A stretch of 64,000 nt of DNA from DATIUV01 sp049322755 (GTDB taxonomy: Bacteria > Pseudomonadota > Gammaproteobacteria > Burkholderiales > UBA6910): NCBI GenBank assembly GCA_049322755.1, contig JBMOQX010000039.1:16607-80606 (forward strand), read 5' to 3'. Within the stretch, counting starts at the first letter, position 1, and the number at the start of each line of letters is the position of its first letter. The notes under the pieces are model-generated. The model was not told the origin of the DNA. It did no database searches and saw only the letters and a program-made list of their open reading frames with translations. Positions 44,160 to 52,950 of the stretch are shown here, one piece after another. Made by a program: the position numbers and the translations under genes.

Positions 44160-44702
44160 TTACCACCACGGCGGATGGCGCCACGCGGGTCCCCACGGGC
44201 TGCGGTAACCCCAGGGGACGAACGGCGAATAGAACGGCGGCCCGAAAAAATCCGGATGCACCACCGCCGCCGCCGCCGCCGGCCGCGGCGGCCAGAGCTT
44301 GACCTGCTCCACGTCCAGGCGTGCAAAGCGGTAAGGCGCCTCGCCGACACGGCCTTCCTTCGGCGCCGTCACGGTGCCCACCACCGTCAACTCGCGGCCC
44401 TGGGTATAGACCGCGGGATCGTGGAATCCCGGCGCACAGGCAATGAAGCGGCCGAAGTTGGCGTCGCCCTCGCGCGGGCGGCCGTCAGCCTCCAGCGGCC
44501 GGCCGAGGACCTCGAAGCAGGTGGAATCCGCCAGCGGCGTGGTGGCGAGGATCACGCCGCCCCAGCGCGCCCGCTCCCCGGTCGCGCCGGACTCCAGCGC
44601 CGCCGGGGGCGTGATCCCGCTGAGCGGACCTTCCACCACCGGCTGCGGTACCGTGGCACATCCGGCCAGTGAGCATGCCAGGATCGTCAACACCCAGCGC
44701 AT
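44160..44702 (-). CDS. Slp family outer-membrane lipoprotein
   Basis: A 180-residue lipoprotein with a short type II signal and lipobox LAGC (Cys15). The body matches the Slp family: an OB-like beta domain with ARWGGVILAT, LVVGTV-like (here LTVVGTVTAPKEG) and a final strand with FARLDVEQVKLWPP. The C-terminal ~35 residues are Pro/Trp/Tyr-rich and variable. In E. coli Slp is induced by starvation and acid, but its job is unclear. It is convergent with the tRNA gene, 13 bases away. Confidence 0.9.
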   Translation of the reverse strand: MRWVLTILACSLAGCATVPQPVVEGPLSGITPPAALESGATGERARWGGVILATTPLADSTCFEVLGRPLEADGRPREGDANFGRFIACAPGFHDPAVYTQGRELTVVGTVTAPKEGRVGEAPYRFARLDVEQVKLWPPRPAAAAAVVHPDFFGPPFYSPFVPWGYRSPWGPAWRHPPWW

Positions 44703-44851
44703 TGTCCGTGTGCTCCTTTCGAGCCTGTTGACCGCGAACCCCGCGCCGCGTTCACCGCCGGGTCCTGGCCACAGCCGAATGCTACTCTAGAACCTGTCCC
44801 GCCATCTCCCGCGAGCCGCGTCGCGGCCGGGAACGGATACCTGCTTGCGCC

Positions 44852-46288
44852 ATGGGCCAGGAGATTCCCCGCAGCCACTTCGCCGCCGCCGATTTCGAGC
44901 GCTTCGGCGAGCGCCTGCGCGCCGAGACGGAGCTGCTGGCACGGCTGGCCGCCGACCGCCGCTTTACCGAGCGCGGCGGCATCGGCGGACTGGAGCTGGA
45001 GGCCTGGCTCGTCCGCACCGACGGCCGCCCCGCCGACCTCAACGAGCCGTTCCTGGAGCGCGTCGCGCTGCCCACCGTGGTGCCGGAGCTGTCGCGCTTC
45101 AACTTCGAGATCAACGTGGCGCCTCAGGCGCTGGCCGGCGAAGGCCTCGCCCGCCTCGGCGCGGAGCTGTCGGCCACGCTCGGGCACTGCCGCACCACGG
45201 CGCGCGCGCTGGACGCCGAGGTGATCGCCATCGGCATCCTGCCGACCGTGGCCGAGGCCGACCTGGTACCGGCCCACATGTCGCGGCTCAAGCGCTACCG
45301 CGCGCTCAACCGGCAGGTGCTGCGCCAGCGGGAGGGGCAGCCGCTCAAGCTGGACATCGTCGGCCGCGAGCATCTCTCCACCGTGCACCACAACGTCATG
45401 CTGGAGGCCGCCACCACCTCGCTGCAGGCCCACCTGCAGGTGCCGGCGAGCCGCGCGGCCCGCTATTACAACGCGTCGGTGCTGGCCTCAGCGCCGCTGG
45501 TGGCGACGACGGCGAATTCGCCGCTCCTGTTCGGCAAGCTGCTGTGGGAAGAGACGCGCATCCCGCTGTTCGAGCAGTCGGTGGCGGTGGGCGGCTTCGA
45601 CGCCGCGCGCGGCGGGCCGGTGCGGCGGGTGACCTTCGGCAGCCGCTATGTCCAGGACTCGCTGACCGAGCTGTTCCGCGAGAACCTGGACCATTACCCC
45701 GCGCTGCTGCCGATGACCGACGACGCGGCGCCACCCGAGGCGCTCGCCCACCTGCGGCTGCACAACGGCACCGTCTGGCGCTGGAACCGGCCGCTGGTGG
45801 AGCGCGACGAGGATGGCGGCTATCACTTCCGGGTAGAGCAGCGCGTGATGCCCGCGGGGCCGACCGCCGTCGACATGCTGGCCAACCTGGCGTTCTTCTT
45901 CGGGCTCTGCGAAGGCCTCGCGTGGACGGATCCGCCGCTGGAAAACGACGTCGCGTTTCCCCAGGCACGGGACAACTTCTACCAGGCGGCGCGCCTCGGA
46001 CTGTCCGCGCACCTGGTGTGGCGCAACGGCGCGCGCTGCACGGCGGGGGCGCTGATTCGCGACGAGCTGTTGCCGCTGGCGCAGTTCGGCCTTGCCCAGC
46101 TCGGGGTGCAGCGCGCCCTGGCGGCCGATCTGCTGGCGATCGTCGGGGCGCGGACCCGCAGCGGCCGCACCGGCGCCGCCTGGCAGCGCGACTATTACGA
46201 GCGCCACGGGCGCGATGCCGCTGCCCTGACCCGTGCCTACCTGGAGCGCCAGGTGAAGGGACGGCCGGTGCACGAATGGACCGCATGA
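44852..46288 (+). CDS. Glutamate-cysteine ligase family (GCS2-like) amidoligase
   Basis: A 478-residue protein of the glutamine-synthetase-like GCS2 fold. The substrate-binding glutamates lie in GGIGGLELEAWLV near residue 47 and SRFNFEINVAP near 90, followed by STVHHNVMLEAATTSLQAH (residues 173-191) and the C-terminal RVEQRVMPAGPTAVDMLAN. GCS2 relatives join an amine to a glutamate-type carboxylate using ATP. Because it is paired with an M14-type hydrolase (four-base overlap) rather than with gshB, it is probably not making glutathione. The product is unknown. The ATG at 44852 gives the family N-terminus. Confidence 0.82.
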   Translation: MGQEIPRSHFAAADFERFGERLRAETELLARLAADRRFTERGGIGGLELEAWLVRTDGRPADLNEPFLERVALPTVVPELSRFNFEINVAPQALAGEGLARLGAELSATLGHCRTTARALDAEVIAIGILPTVAEADLVPAHMSRLKRYRALNRQVLRQREGQPLKLDIVGREHLSTVHHNVMLEAATTSLQAHLQVPASRAARYYNASVLASAPLVATTANSPLLFGKLLWEETRIPLFEQSVAVGGFDAARGGPVRRVTFGSRYVQDSLTELFRENLDHYPALLPMTDDAAPPEALAHLRLHNGTVWRWNRPLVERDEDGGYHFRVEQRVMPAGPTAVDMLANLAFFFGLCEGLAWTDPPLENDVAFPQARDNFYQAARLGLSAHLVWRNGARCTAGALIRDELLPLAQFGLAQLGVQRALAADLLAIVGARTRSGRTGAAWQRDYYERHGRDAAALTRAYLERQVKGRPVHEWTA

Positions 46289-47319
46289 CCGCACCCGGCG
46301 CCGCGGGGGCGCCGCCGCTCGCCGTGCTGGATCGGCTGCCGGCCGGATTTCTCGACGCCGATGCCGCCGATCTCCACCGCGTCCTCGGCGGCCCCACCCT
46401 CATCCACCTGCCGGGCCGGCGCCAGCCGCCCCTGTTCGTCTCGGTGCTGCTGCACGGCGACGAGGACGTGGGCCTGCGCGCGATCCAGGCGCTGCTGCGC
46501 GAGGCCGGCGATGCGCCGCTGCCGCGGGCGCTGTCCGTTTTCGTCGGCAACGTCGAGGCGGCGCGCCTGGGCGTGCGGTTTCCCGAGGGCGGCGCCGACT
46601 TCAACCGCGTCTGGCCCGGCGCCGACACCCCGGGCCACAAAGAGGCGAAAGCGCTGATGGCCGAGGTGGTGGAGCGCATGCGCCGGTGCGGCGTGTTCGC
46701 CAGCGTGGACCTGCACAACAACACCGGGCTGAATCCGCATTACGCCTGCGTCAACCGGGTCGATCCGCGCTGGCTCAACCTGGCGGCGCTGTTCAGCCGC
46801 ACCGTGGTCTATTTCACCCGGCCACGGGGCGTGCAGTCACTGGCGTTTTCCGAACTGTGCCCGGCCGTCACCTGCGAGTGCGGCCGCGTCGGCGACGAGT
46901 CCGGCGTCGACCATGCGCGCGAGTTCGTGCGGGCGTGCCTGCAGCTCGCCGAGATCCCGGTTCACGCGCCGCGCGCCGGCGATATTCATGTCTTCCACAC
47001 GGTCGCACGGGTGGTGGTGCCGGCGGCGCTTTCCATCGGTTTCGGCGACTGCGACGCGACGCTCTGTTTCCGTTACGACCTCGATCACCTCAATTTCCGC
47101 GAGCTGGCGCCAGGAACCCCGATCGGCCGTTGCAAGCGCGCCGACGCGTGCCTGCAGGTGAGCGACGAGCAGGGACGCGAGCGCTGGGACGACTACTTCG
47201 TGCTGGCGGACGGGGAGATCCGCCTGCGGCGGGCGGTGATGCCCTCGATGCTCACCCGCAAGGTGCAGGCGATCCGCCAGGACTGTCTCGGCTACCTGAT
47301 GGAGCGCTGGCCGCTGTAG
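46285..47319 (+). CDS. Succinylglutamate desuccinylase/aspartoacylase-like M14 hydrolase
   Basis: A 344-residue zinc hydrolase of the AstE/AspA type. Zinc ligands are H57 and E60 in LLHGDEDVG and H144 in SVDLHNNTG. The catalytic Glu is likely in CECGRVGDES. A C-terminal beta domain (about 235-340) follows the catalytic fold. Family members remove acyl groups from amino acids. It starts at the ATGA overlap with the GCS2-like gene (46285); an ATG at 46276 is also possible. The overlap implies the ligase and hydrolase act on related molecules. Confidence 0.85.
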   Translation: MTAPGAAGAPPLAVLDRLPAGFLDADAADLHRVLGGPTLIHLPGRRQPPLFVSVLLHGDEDVGLRAIQALLREAGDAPLPRALSVFVGNVEAARLGVRFPEGGADFNRVWPGADTPGHKEAKALMAEVVERMRRCGVFASVDLHNNTGLNPHYACVNRVDPRWLNLAALFSRTVVYFTRPRGVQSLAFSELCPAVTCECGRVGDESGVDHAREFVRACLQLAEIPVHAPRAGDIHVFHTVARVVVPAALSIGFGDCDATLCFRYDLDHLNFRELAPGTPIGRCKRADACLQVSDEQGRERWDDYFVLADGEIRLRRAVMPSMLTRKVQAIRQDCLGYLMERWPL

Positions 47320-47407
47320 CGCGCGGGGGCCTGCAACAGGGCCCCGCGGACCCATGCCCGAGGCCGTTTCCGCACCGAATCGCGTAAAATCGCGCTTTGT
47401 CCCCGCC

Positions 47408-48157
47408 ATGCCCAGCTCCCTGCGCTCGCTCTTCGCCGCCCTGCTGCTGCTCGCCGCGACGCCCGCCGCCGCCGGCAGTTTCGCGCTGGCCGCGCCCGAC
47501 GGCACCGAGATCCCGGTGGCCACCGTGGGCGACGGGCCGCGGCTGCTGGTGTGGCTGCCCTCGGAGCGCGGCATCACCGGCGGCGACCGCGAGATCGCTG
47601 CCAAAGTGGCGCAACGCGGCTTCACCGTCTGGCTTCCCGACCTGCACCAGGCCCGCTTCCTCCCGCCGGTCCCCAGCAGCATGGAGCAGCTCTCCGGAGA
47701 CGACGTGGCGGCGCTGCTGGCCCGCGCGGCGGGCGAGCGCGGGGCCGTGATGCTGCTGGCGGGCGAGCGCGGCGCGGCGCTGGCGCTGGAAGGGATGGTG
47801 CGGTTCCGGGAGCGCGCTCCCGCCGGGGCGAAGGCGATTCGCGGCGCGATCTTCCTCTCGCCGAATTTCTATCGCGGCACGCCGGAGCCGGGCCGCGAGC
47901 CGGAGTATGCCGCCATTACCGGCAGGAATCCGCTGCCGGCGGCGATCGTGCAGCCGACGATGTCACCATGGTACTGGTACGTCGACGAGCTCAAGGCGCG
48001 GCTGGCGGGGAACGGAGCCGCGGTGCACGTGTTCTATCTGCAGGGCGTGCGCGACCGGTTTTATTTCCGCGACGACGCCCTCCCCGTCGAGCACGACATG
48101 GCGGCGAAGCTGCCGGCCGTGATCGAGTCGGCCTGGAACAGGATCGAGAGCAGATGA
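47408..48157 (+). CDS. Exported hydrolase-fold protein lacking the GxSxG nucleophile
   Basis: A 249-residue protein with a signal peptide (residues 1-22, MPSSLRSLFAALLLLAATPA). The mature part looks like an alpha/beta-hydrolase fold: LLVWLPSERGITG, FTVWLPDLHQARF and a strand leading to VMLLAGERGAALALEG. The last is where GxSxG would lie, but the serine is replaced (Gly-Glu-Arg-Gly). It may therefore be a non-catalytic or altered member, related to DUF3530-like proteins. I could not assign a substrate. Its stop overlaps the TlpA start by four bases. Confidence 0.6.
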   Translation: MPSSLRSLFAALLLLAATPAAAGSFALAAPDGTEIPVATVGDGPRLLVWLPSERGITGGDREIAAKVAQRGFTVWLPDLHQARFLPPVPSSMEQLSGDDVAALLARAAGERGAVMLLAGERGAALALEGMVRFRERAPAGAKAIRGAIFLSPNFYRGTPEPGREPEYAAITGRNPLPAAIVQPTMSPWYWYVDELKARLAGNGAAVHVFYLQGVRDRFYFRDDALPVEHDMAAKLPAVIESAWNRIESR

Positions 48158-48699
48158 TGACCAAGCGATTTTTCGTGGTATTGATGCTGGCCCTGCTGCC
48201 CGCTTGGCCGGCGGGCGCCAAGGAGCTGAAACCCTGGTCCGGCGGCGCCACGCCGCCGCTGGCGCTGCCCGACCTGCGCGGGAAGACCCACCGCCTCGAG
48301 GACTACCGCGGCCAGGTGGTGCTGGTGAACTTCTGGGCCACCTGGTGCCCGCCCTGCGTCAAGGAGATGCCCTCCATGCAGCGGCTCAAGGAGCGCATGG
48401 CGGGCAAGCCCTTCACGATCCTGGCGGTAGACATGGGCGAGAGCGAATTCCAGGTGCGCGAGTTCCTCAAGGACGTGAAGGTGGATTTCACCGTCCTGCT
48501 GGACACCGACGGCGCCGCGCTCAAGACCTGGAAAGTGCGCGCGTTCCCCACCAGCTACGTGGTGGACGCCGGGGGCCGCATCCGCTATGGGCTGTTCGGC
48601 GCCAAGGAGTGGGACGACGACGACGCCGTGGCCAAGATCGGCGCGCTGGTGGCCGAGGCCGGCGCCGGCCGCGGCGCCACCGCGCAGGCGCCGCGATGA
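48154..48699 (+). CDS. TlpA family periplasmic thiol-disulfide oxidoreductase
   Basis: A 181-residue thioredoxin-like protein with a signal peptide (cleaved near Ala-Gly-Ala-Lys, residues 20-23) and the active site C65-P-P-C68 in VNFWATWCPPCVKEMP. The cis-proline is in AFPTSYVVD. It would reduce disulfides, possibly of cytochrome c assembly or copper sites, in the periplasm. The start is one of two adjacent ATGs (48154 or 48157). Its stop overlaps the following reductase gene by four bases. The three overlapping genes suggest a redox role for the preceding exported protein. Confidence 0.92.
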   Translation: MMTKRFFVVLMLALLPAWPAGAKELKPWSGGATPPLALPDLRGKTHRLEDYRGQVVLVNFWATWCPPCVKEMPSMQRLKERMAGKPFTILAVDMGESEFQVREFLKDVKVDFTVLLDTDGAALKTWKVRAFPTSYVVDAGGRIRYGLFGAKEWDDDDAVAKIGALVAEAGAGRGATAQAPR

Positions 48700-49487
48700 G
48701 CGCGCCAGCGACACCCTCACCGGCGCCGCGGCCGCCCGCCGCCAGCAAGTTCGTCCGGGGCCGCGTGGTGGCGCTCAAACGCTGGACCGACCGGCTGTAC
48801 TCGGTGCTGGTGGATGCGGCGGTCGAGCCGTTCCGGCCCGGCCAGTTCGGCCGCATCGCGCTGCCGGACGAGAACGGCGGGATGATCGCCCGCCCCTACT
48901 CGTTCGTGAACGCGCCCCACGAGCGGCCGCTGGAGTTCTACTTCATCACCCTCGACGACGGCCCCCTCACCCGCCGCCTGGTGGCGCTCAAGCCCGGCGA
49001 CGCCATCTGGGTGGCTCCGAAGGCGTCCGGGTTCATGACGCCAGCGGACATCCAGGACGCCGATTACCTCTGGCTGCTCTCCACCGGCACCGCGCTGGGC
49101 CCTTACCTGGCGATCTGCAAGACGGACGAGCCGTGGAAGCGGTTCCGCAAAATCGTGCTGGTGCACGCGGTGCGCACCGCGGAGGAGCTCACTTACCAGG
49201 ACACCATCCGCGCCATCGCGGCGGCCCATCCGGAACAGTTCGTCTACGTGCCCTGCGTCACCCGCGAGGAAACCGGTTTTGCCCTGTGCGCGCGCGTGCC
49301 CCAGGCGATCGAGGACGGGCGCCTGGAAGCGCGCGCCGGCATCACCCTGACCGCGGAAAACTCGCAGGTGATGATCTGCGGCAATCCGCAGATGGTGCAC
49401 GATACCAGCGCGGTGCTGGAAGCCCGCGGCCTGCGCAAGAACAAGCGCAAGGAGCCGGGCCACATCACCGTCGAGAACTACTGGTAG
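48696..49487 (+). CDS. fpr: Ferredoxin-NADP+ reductase
   Basis: A 263-residue flavoprotein of the bacterial FPR type. The FAD-binding motif RPYSFVN, the NADP-binding GTALGPYLAI segment near residue 130, and the terminal VENYW are characteristic. The C-terminus closely matches subclass I/II bacterial reductases, which move electrons between NADPH and ferredoxin or flavodoxin. The ATG at 48696 overlaps the TlpA stop by four bases (ATGA). It could serve the Rieske ferredoxin or Fe-S assembly elsewhere in the window. Confidence 0.92.
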   Translation: MSAPATPSPAPRPPAASKFVRGRVVALKRWTDRLYSVLVDAAVEPFRPGQFGRIALPDENGGMIARPYSFVNAPHERPLEFYFITLDDGPLTRRLVALKPGDAIWVAPKASGFMTPADIQDADYLWLLSTGTALGPYLAICKTDEPWKRFRKIVLVHAVRTAEELTYQDTIRAIAAAHPEQFVYVPCVTREETGFALCARVPQAIEDGRLEARAGITLTAENSQVMICGNPQMVHDTSAVLEARGLRKNKRKEPGHITVENYW

Positions 49488-49507
49488 GCCGGACGACGGC
49501 GGAGCGC

Positions 49508-49642
49508 ATGCGCATCGTCATTCCCGACGACTGTCAGGACCGCTACGAGATGTGCTTCGGCACGGCGTCCGACAATATCGTCGGTTTCCTGCGGGGCGGA
49601 GCGTACGGCGCCGCGAACCCTGACGCCGTTGCCAGGCGCTGA
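49508..49642 (+). pseudogene. Short fragment resembling a D-2-hydroxyacid dehydrogenase N-terminus
   Basis: A 44-codon frame. Its first residues, MRIVIPDDCQDRYEMCFGT, resemble the start of D-isomer 2-hydroxyacid dehydrogenases (which begin M-[RK]-I-hydrophobic-DDYQD), but the similarity ends at once. No Rossmann GxGxxG or catalytic residues follow. It may be a remnant of a deleted gene, or coincidence. The rest of the 193-base interval before the MFS gene holds nothing else I can support. Confidence 0.25.
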
Positions 49643-49680
49643 CCCCCTCGCCCGCGTCGCGGCCCGCAGGGAAGCCCCCG

Positions 49681-50883
49681 ATGGCCGCTAGCGCCCCGGC
49701 CCCGCCGTCGGCGCTGCTGCCGGTGGTGGCGGCCACGCTCGCGGGCCAGGCGCTGGTGTCCATGGGGGTGCTCACGCTGCCGGCGATCGCGCCGAACTAC
49801 GCCGAGGCGCTGGGTGTCGACCCGGCGCTGATCGGCTACCAGATCAGCCTCACCTACGCCGCCGCCATGCTGAGCACCGGCTACGGCGGCGGCTTCACCA
49901 CCGGCTGGGGCGCGTGCCGCACCACTCAGGCGGGGCTGATGCTGGTGGCGGCGGGCGCGACGACGGCGATGACGGCGAGCCTGCCGGCGCTGGCGCTGGC
50001 GTCGGTGTTTCTCGGCCTGGGTTACGAGCTCACCAACCCGGCTGCCTCCCACCTGCTGGTGCGCTTCACGCCCGAGGCGCGTCGCAACCTGATCTTCTCG
50101 GTGAAGCAGACCGGCGTGCCGGCGGGCGGCGTGGCCGCCGCCTTGTGCGGGCCGGCCCTCGCGGTGACCCTCGGCTGGCGCTGGTCACTGGCGCTGGTGG
50201 CGCTGGCGTGCGTCGCGCTCACCGCGCTGCTGCAGCGGCGGCGCGCGGCGTGGGACAACGACCGGGTGCCGGGCACCGGCCTGCGCCAGATGACCGGCGG
50301 CGGGATGCCGATCATCTGGCGCGACGCGCGCCTGCGGCGGCTGGCGCTGGCGGCGTTCTGCTTCGCCGGCGTGCAGCTGTGCGTGATGACGTTCACCGTG
50401 ACGCTGCTGGTGAAGGAGGCGGGCTATTCGCTGGTGCAGGCCGGCCTGCTGCTGTCGGGCGTTCAGGTGGCGGGCGTGCTGGGCCGCGTCGCCTGGGGCT
50501 GGAGCGCGGATTTCTGGGGCAGCGCGCGCCGGGTGCTGGCGACGCTGGGCGCCCTCATGACCGTGCTCTGCGTCGCCGTCACCCAGCTCGCTGCCGGCTG
50601 GCCCGCCGGCGCCATCTGGCTGGTGTTCCTGGGCCTGGGCGCCACCGCCGTGGGCTGGAACGGCGTGTTCCTGGCCGACGTGGCCCGGCTCGCGCCCCGC
50701 GGCCAGACGGCGCTTGCCACCGGCGGTGCGCTGTTCTTCACTTTCGGCGGCGTGCTGGTGGCGCCGGCGCTGTTCTCCTCCGCGTACCACCTGGTGGGCA
50801 GCTACGCCCTCACCTTCGCCGTCGCGGCCGCCTTCGCCGCCGCCGGCGTCGCGTCGATCACCGTCCGCCGGTCGCCGGACTGA
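49681..50883 (+). CDS. Major facilitator superfamily transporter
   Basis: A 400-residue protein with twelve hydrophobic helices in two six-helix halves, typical of MFS permeases. The loop between helices 2 and 3 carries GGGFTTGWGACRTTQ in place of the usual GxLaDrxGrr signature. The middle loop is short (about residues 180-215). The substrate is not predictable. It stands alone downstream of fpr by ~190 bases. A decayed PAS gene follows it. Confidence 0.88.
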   Translation: MAASAPAPPSALLPVVAATLAGQALVSMGVLTLPAIAPNYAEALGVDPALIGYQISLTYAAAMLSTGYGGGFTTGWGACRTTQAGLMLVAAGATTAMTASLPALALASVFLGLGYELTNPAASHLLVRFTPEARRNLIFSVKQTGVPAGGVAAALCGPALAVTLGWRWSLALVALACVALTALLQRRRAAWDNDRVPGTGLRQMTGGGMPIIWRDARLRRLALAAFCFAGVQLCVMTFTVTLLVKEAGYSLVQAGLLLSGVQVAGVLGRVAWGWSADFWGSARRVLATLGALMTVLCVAVTQLAAGWPAGAIWLVFLGLGATAVGWNGVFLADVARLAPRGQTALATGGALFFTFGGVLVAPALFSSAYHLVGSYALTFAVAAAFAAAGVASITVRRSPD

Positions 50884-50959
50884 CGTGGCGCCGGCCAGCC
50901 TCCCGCGCCGCCGCCGCCTCGTGCCCGCGTTCAACCCGGCGGACCTGATCCCGCGATAA

Positions 50960-51737
50960 TTCTCCACGTCGCCAGGCGACGTCGGCGCCGACGCCAGCGC
51001 CAACGCCGGCTTCGTCGCGGCGCGCCGGGGCGAAGTGGCGAGTGAACTCACCTACCAGAACACCTTCAGCGCGTTCGAGCGCGTGGTGGATACGCTCCTC
51101 TACGCCGCCCCGTTCTTCGTGGTGCGCCGCGCTGACCGCATCCTCGCCGGCCAGCAGCGGGAGATCGAGCGCCACGTCGCCGCACTGGAATCCAGCGAGC
51201 AGCGCCTCGCGCGCACCCGGTTCGCGGTGGACAACGCGTCGGAGATGGTCGTCTGGCTCGACCGGGACGGCCGTTTCCTCTACGCCAACGAGGCCGCGCT
51301 GGCGGCCATCGGCTGCTCCCGCGACGAGCTCGGCGGCCTCTCCATCCTGGACGTGGACGCTACCCTCGACGCCGCCGCCTGGGAGGCGCGCTGGAGCGAT
51401 TCTGCGGCACGGCGACGTGCGCCGGGACGCCCGCTACCGCAGCCGCAGCGGCGCGGAAACCCCCGTGGACGTCACCACGACGCGGGTCGAATTCGACGGC
51501 TGCGAATTCGCCTGCCTGTACGCCCGCGACATGAGCGAGCGCCAGCGCATGGAACAGGTCCTGCGCGACCGTGAGCGGCGCTTCCGGGACGTGGCGGAGG
51601 CGGCCGGCGAATACATCGTCGAGGTGGACCGCGCCGGCCGCTATACCTTCCTTTCCGGCCGGGTCAGGGAAGTGCTGGGCTACGAGCCCGCGGAGCTGCT
51701 GGGCCGCACGCCGGCGGAGCAAGCCGACGCCGATTAG
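50960..51737 (+). pseudogene. Frameshifted and truncated PAS-domain sensor gene
   Basis: Two frames together encode PAS-domain sequence. The first (from about 50960, with a GTG at 51035) encodes a coiled segment (AGQQREIERHVAALESSEQR) and a PAS core (ASEMVVWLDRDGRFLYANEAA) as far as AAWEARW near 51390. The homology then continues in another frame as AILRHGDVRRDARYRSRSG through a PAC segment and the start of a second PAS (VDRAGRYTFLSGRVREVLGYEPAELLG). It stops at a TAG at 51735-51737 before any output domain. At least one frameshift near 51390 and loss of the 3' end are needed. An assembly error at the frameshift cannot be excluded, but the missing output domain can only be a real truncation. 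Confidence 0.75.
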
Positions 51738-51777
51738 CTCCCCCAACCGCGGCGGCGCGCCTTATCATGGCGCCGCC

Positions 51778-52662
51778 ATGGTGATCCTCGGCCAGATTTT
51801 CTCGATCGTGATCCCGGTGTTCGCCGTCGCCGCCACCGGCTGGGCCTACGGGCGCTGGAAGAAGCCCGACATGAACTTCGCCAACCAGCTGAACATGGAT
51901 GTGTTCATCCCGGCGCTGGTATTCCACGCGTTGTCCTCCAGGGACTTCAGCATCGCTGCCTACCAGCACCTGTTCTACGGCGGACTGGCGGTGGTCCTGG
52001 GCGCGGGCGTGCTGGCGTGGCCGCTGGCGCGCCTTCTCCGGCTGCAGACCAAGACCTTCGTGCCGCCGATGATGTTCTGCAACTCCGGCAACATGGGACT
52101 GCCGCTGGCGGTGTTCGCCTTCGGCGAGCAGGCGCTGCCGGCGGCGGTGGTGCTGTTCATCATCGAGAACGCGCTGCACTTCACGCTGGGCACCTGGATG
52201 ATGGACCACAAGGCGCGGCTCATCACGGTGCTGCGCATGCCCATCGTCATCGCCACGCTGGCAGGGCTGGGCGTGAGCGTGCTGGACTGGACCGTGCCGG
52301 TGCCGCTTCACACCGCCATCGGGATGATGGGACAGATCTCCATCGCGCTGCTGCTGTTCGCGCTCGGCGTGCGGCTGACGACGATGGATTTCCGCGACTG
52401 GCGGGTGGGCCTCGTGGGTGCGGTGGCGGCGCCGCTGCTGGGGGTGGCGGCGGCGCTGGCGGTGCTGCCGTTCTTGGACCTGCCGCCGGAGCAGCGCGGC
52501 CTGCTGCTGATGTTCGGCGCCCTGCCGCCGGCGGTGCTGAACTACCTGATCGCCGAGCAGTACCGCCAGGAGCCGTCCAAGGTGGCGTCCATCGTCATGC
52601 TGGGCAACCTGATGGCGTTCGTCAGCATTCCCATCGTGCTGGCCTTCGCGTTGCCGCGCTGA
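51778..52662 (+). CDS. AEC family (auxin efflux carrier-like) transporter
   Basis: A 294-residue protein with about ten hydrophobic helices and the AEC layout: N-terminal VIPVFAVAATGWAYGRW, the conserved MMFCNSGNMGLPLAVFAFG in the middle (residues 100-118) and ASIVMLGNLMAFVSIPIVLA at the C-terminus. AEC proteins export organic acids (malonate, malate) or similar anions. The ATG at 51778 begins just before the first helix, 40 bases after the decayed PAS frame. No associated catabolic genes point to a substrate. Confidence 0.9.
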   Translation: MVILGQIFSIVIPVFAVAATGWAYGRWKKPDMNFANQLNMDVFIPALVFHALSSRDFSIAAYQHLFYGGLAVVLGAGVLAWPLARLLRLQTKTFVPPMMFCNSGNMGLPLAVFAFGEQALPAAVVLFIIENALHFTLGTWMMDHKARLITVLRMPIVIATLAGLGVSVLDWTVPVPLHTAIGMMGQISIALLLFALGVRLTTMDFRDWRVGLVGAVAAPLLGVAAALAVLPFLDLPPEQRGLLLMFGALPPAVLNYLIAEQYRQEPSKVASIVMLGNLMAFVSIPIVLAFALPR

Positions 52663-52950
52663 AGCCGATCCGCCGCTCGGCGGGGGTGCTGGCGCAGGCG
52701 CCCAGGCTCAGGCTGGCCGCCGCCCGCCACGGGCCGACTCGCTTGTTGGCCATTGTCCGCTCCGGGTCATGGGGGCGCCGAAGCCCCTGCAAGGGCCGTT
52801 CCAAAACGAATAGAATTAAATAATTCAAACAGTTAGAATTCGTTTTAAAGTCACTTCTTGCATCAGATGCTGCCGGTGGGTGACGCAACCAGAGATTTCG
52901 GCGCCAACCGCTTGTCGCTAATAGACAATCCTCGTTCTCGACGGGCGACA
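52663..52950. other. AT-rich intergenic region with inverted repeat
   Basis: A 288-base interval between the convergent AEC and permease genes. It includes an island of very low GC near 52800-52850. Here AAAACGAAT (52803-52811) and ATTCGTTTT (52838-52846) form a 9-bp inverted repeat, and GAATT-AAAT-AATTC (52813-52826) a second, nested palindrome. This could be a bidirectional terminator of the convergent genes or a protein-binding site. I found no gene in it; a short minus-strand frame from 52753 looks like a lipoprotein start but runs into the AEC gene. Confidence 0.4.

Noticed and set aside
52622..52753. Small minus-strand frame with a lipoprotein-like start (MANKRVGPWRAAASLSLGAC)
   Set aside because: Only 43 codons, ends inside the AEC gene and has no homologue I recognise; lipobox-like sequence by chance is possible.
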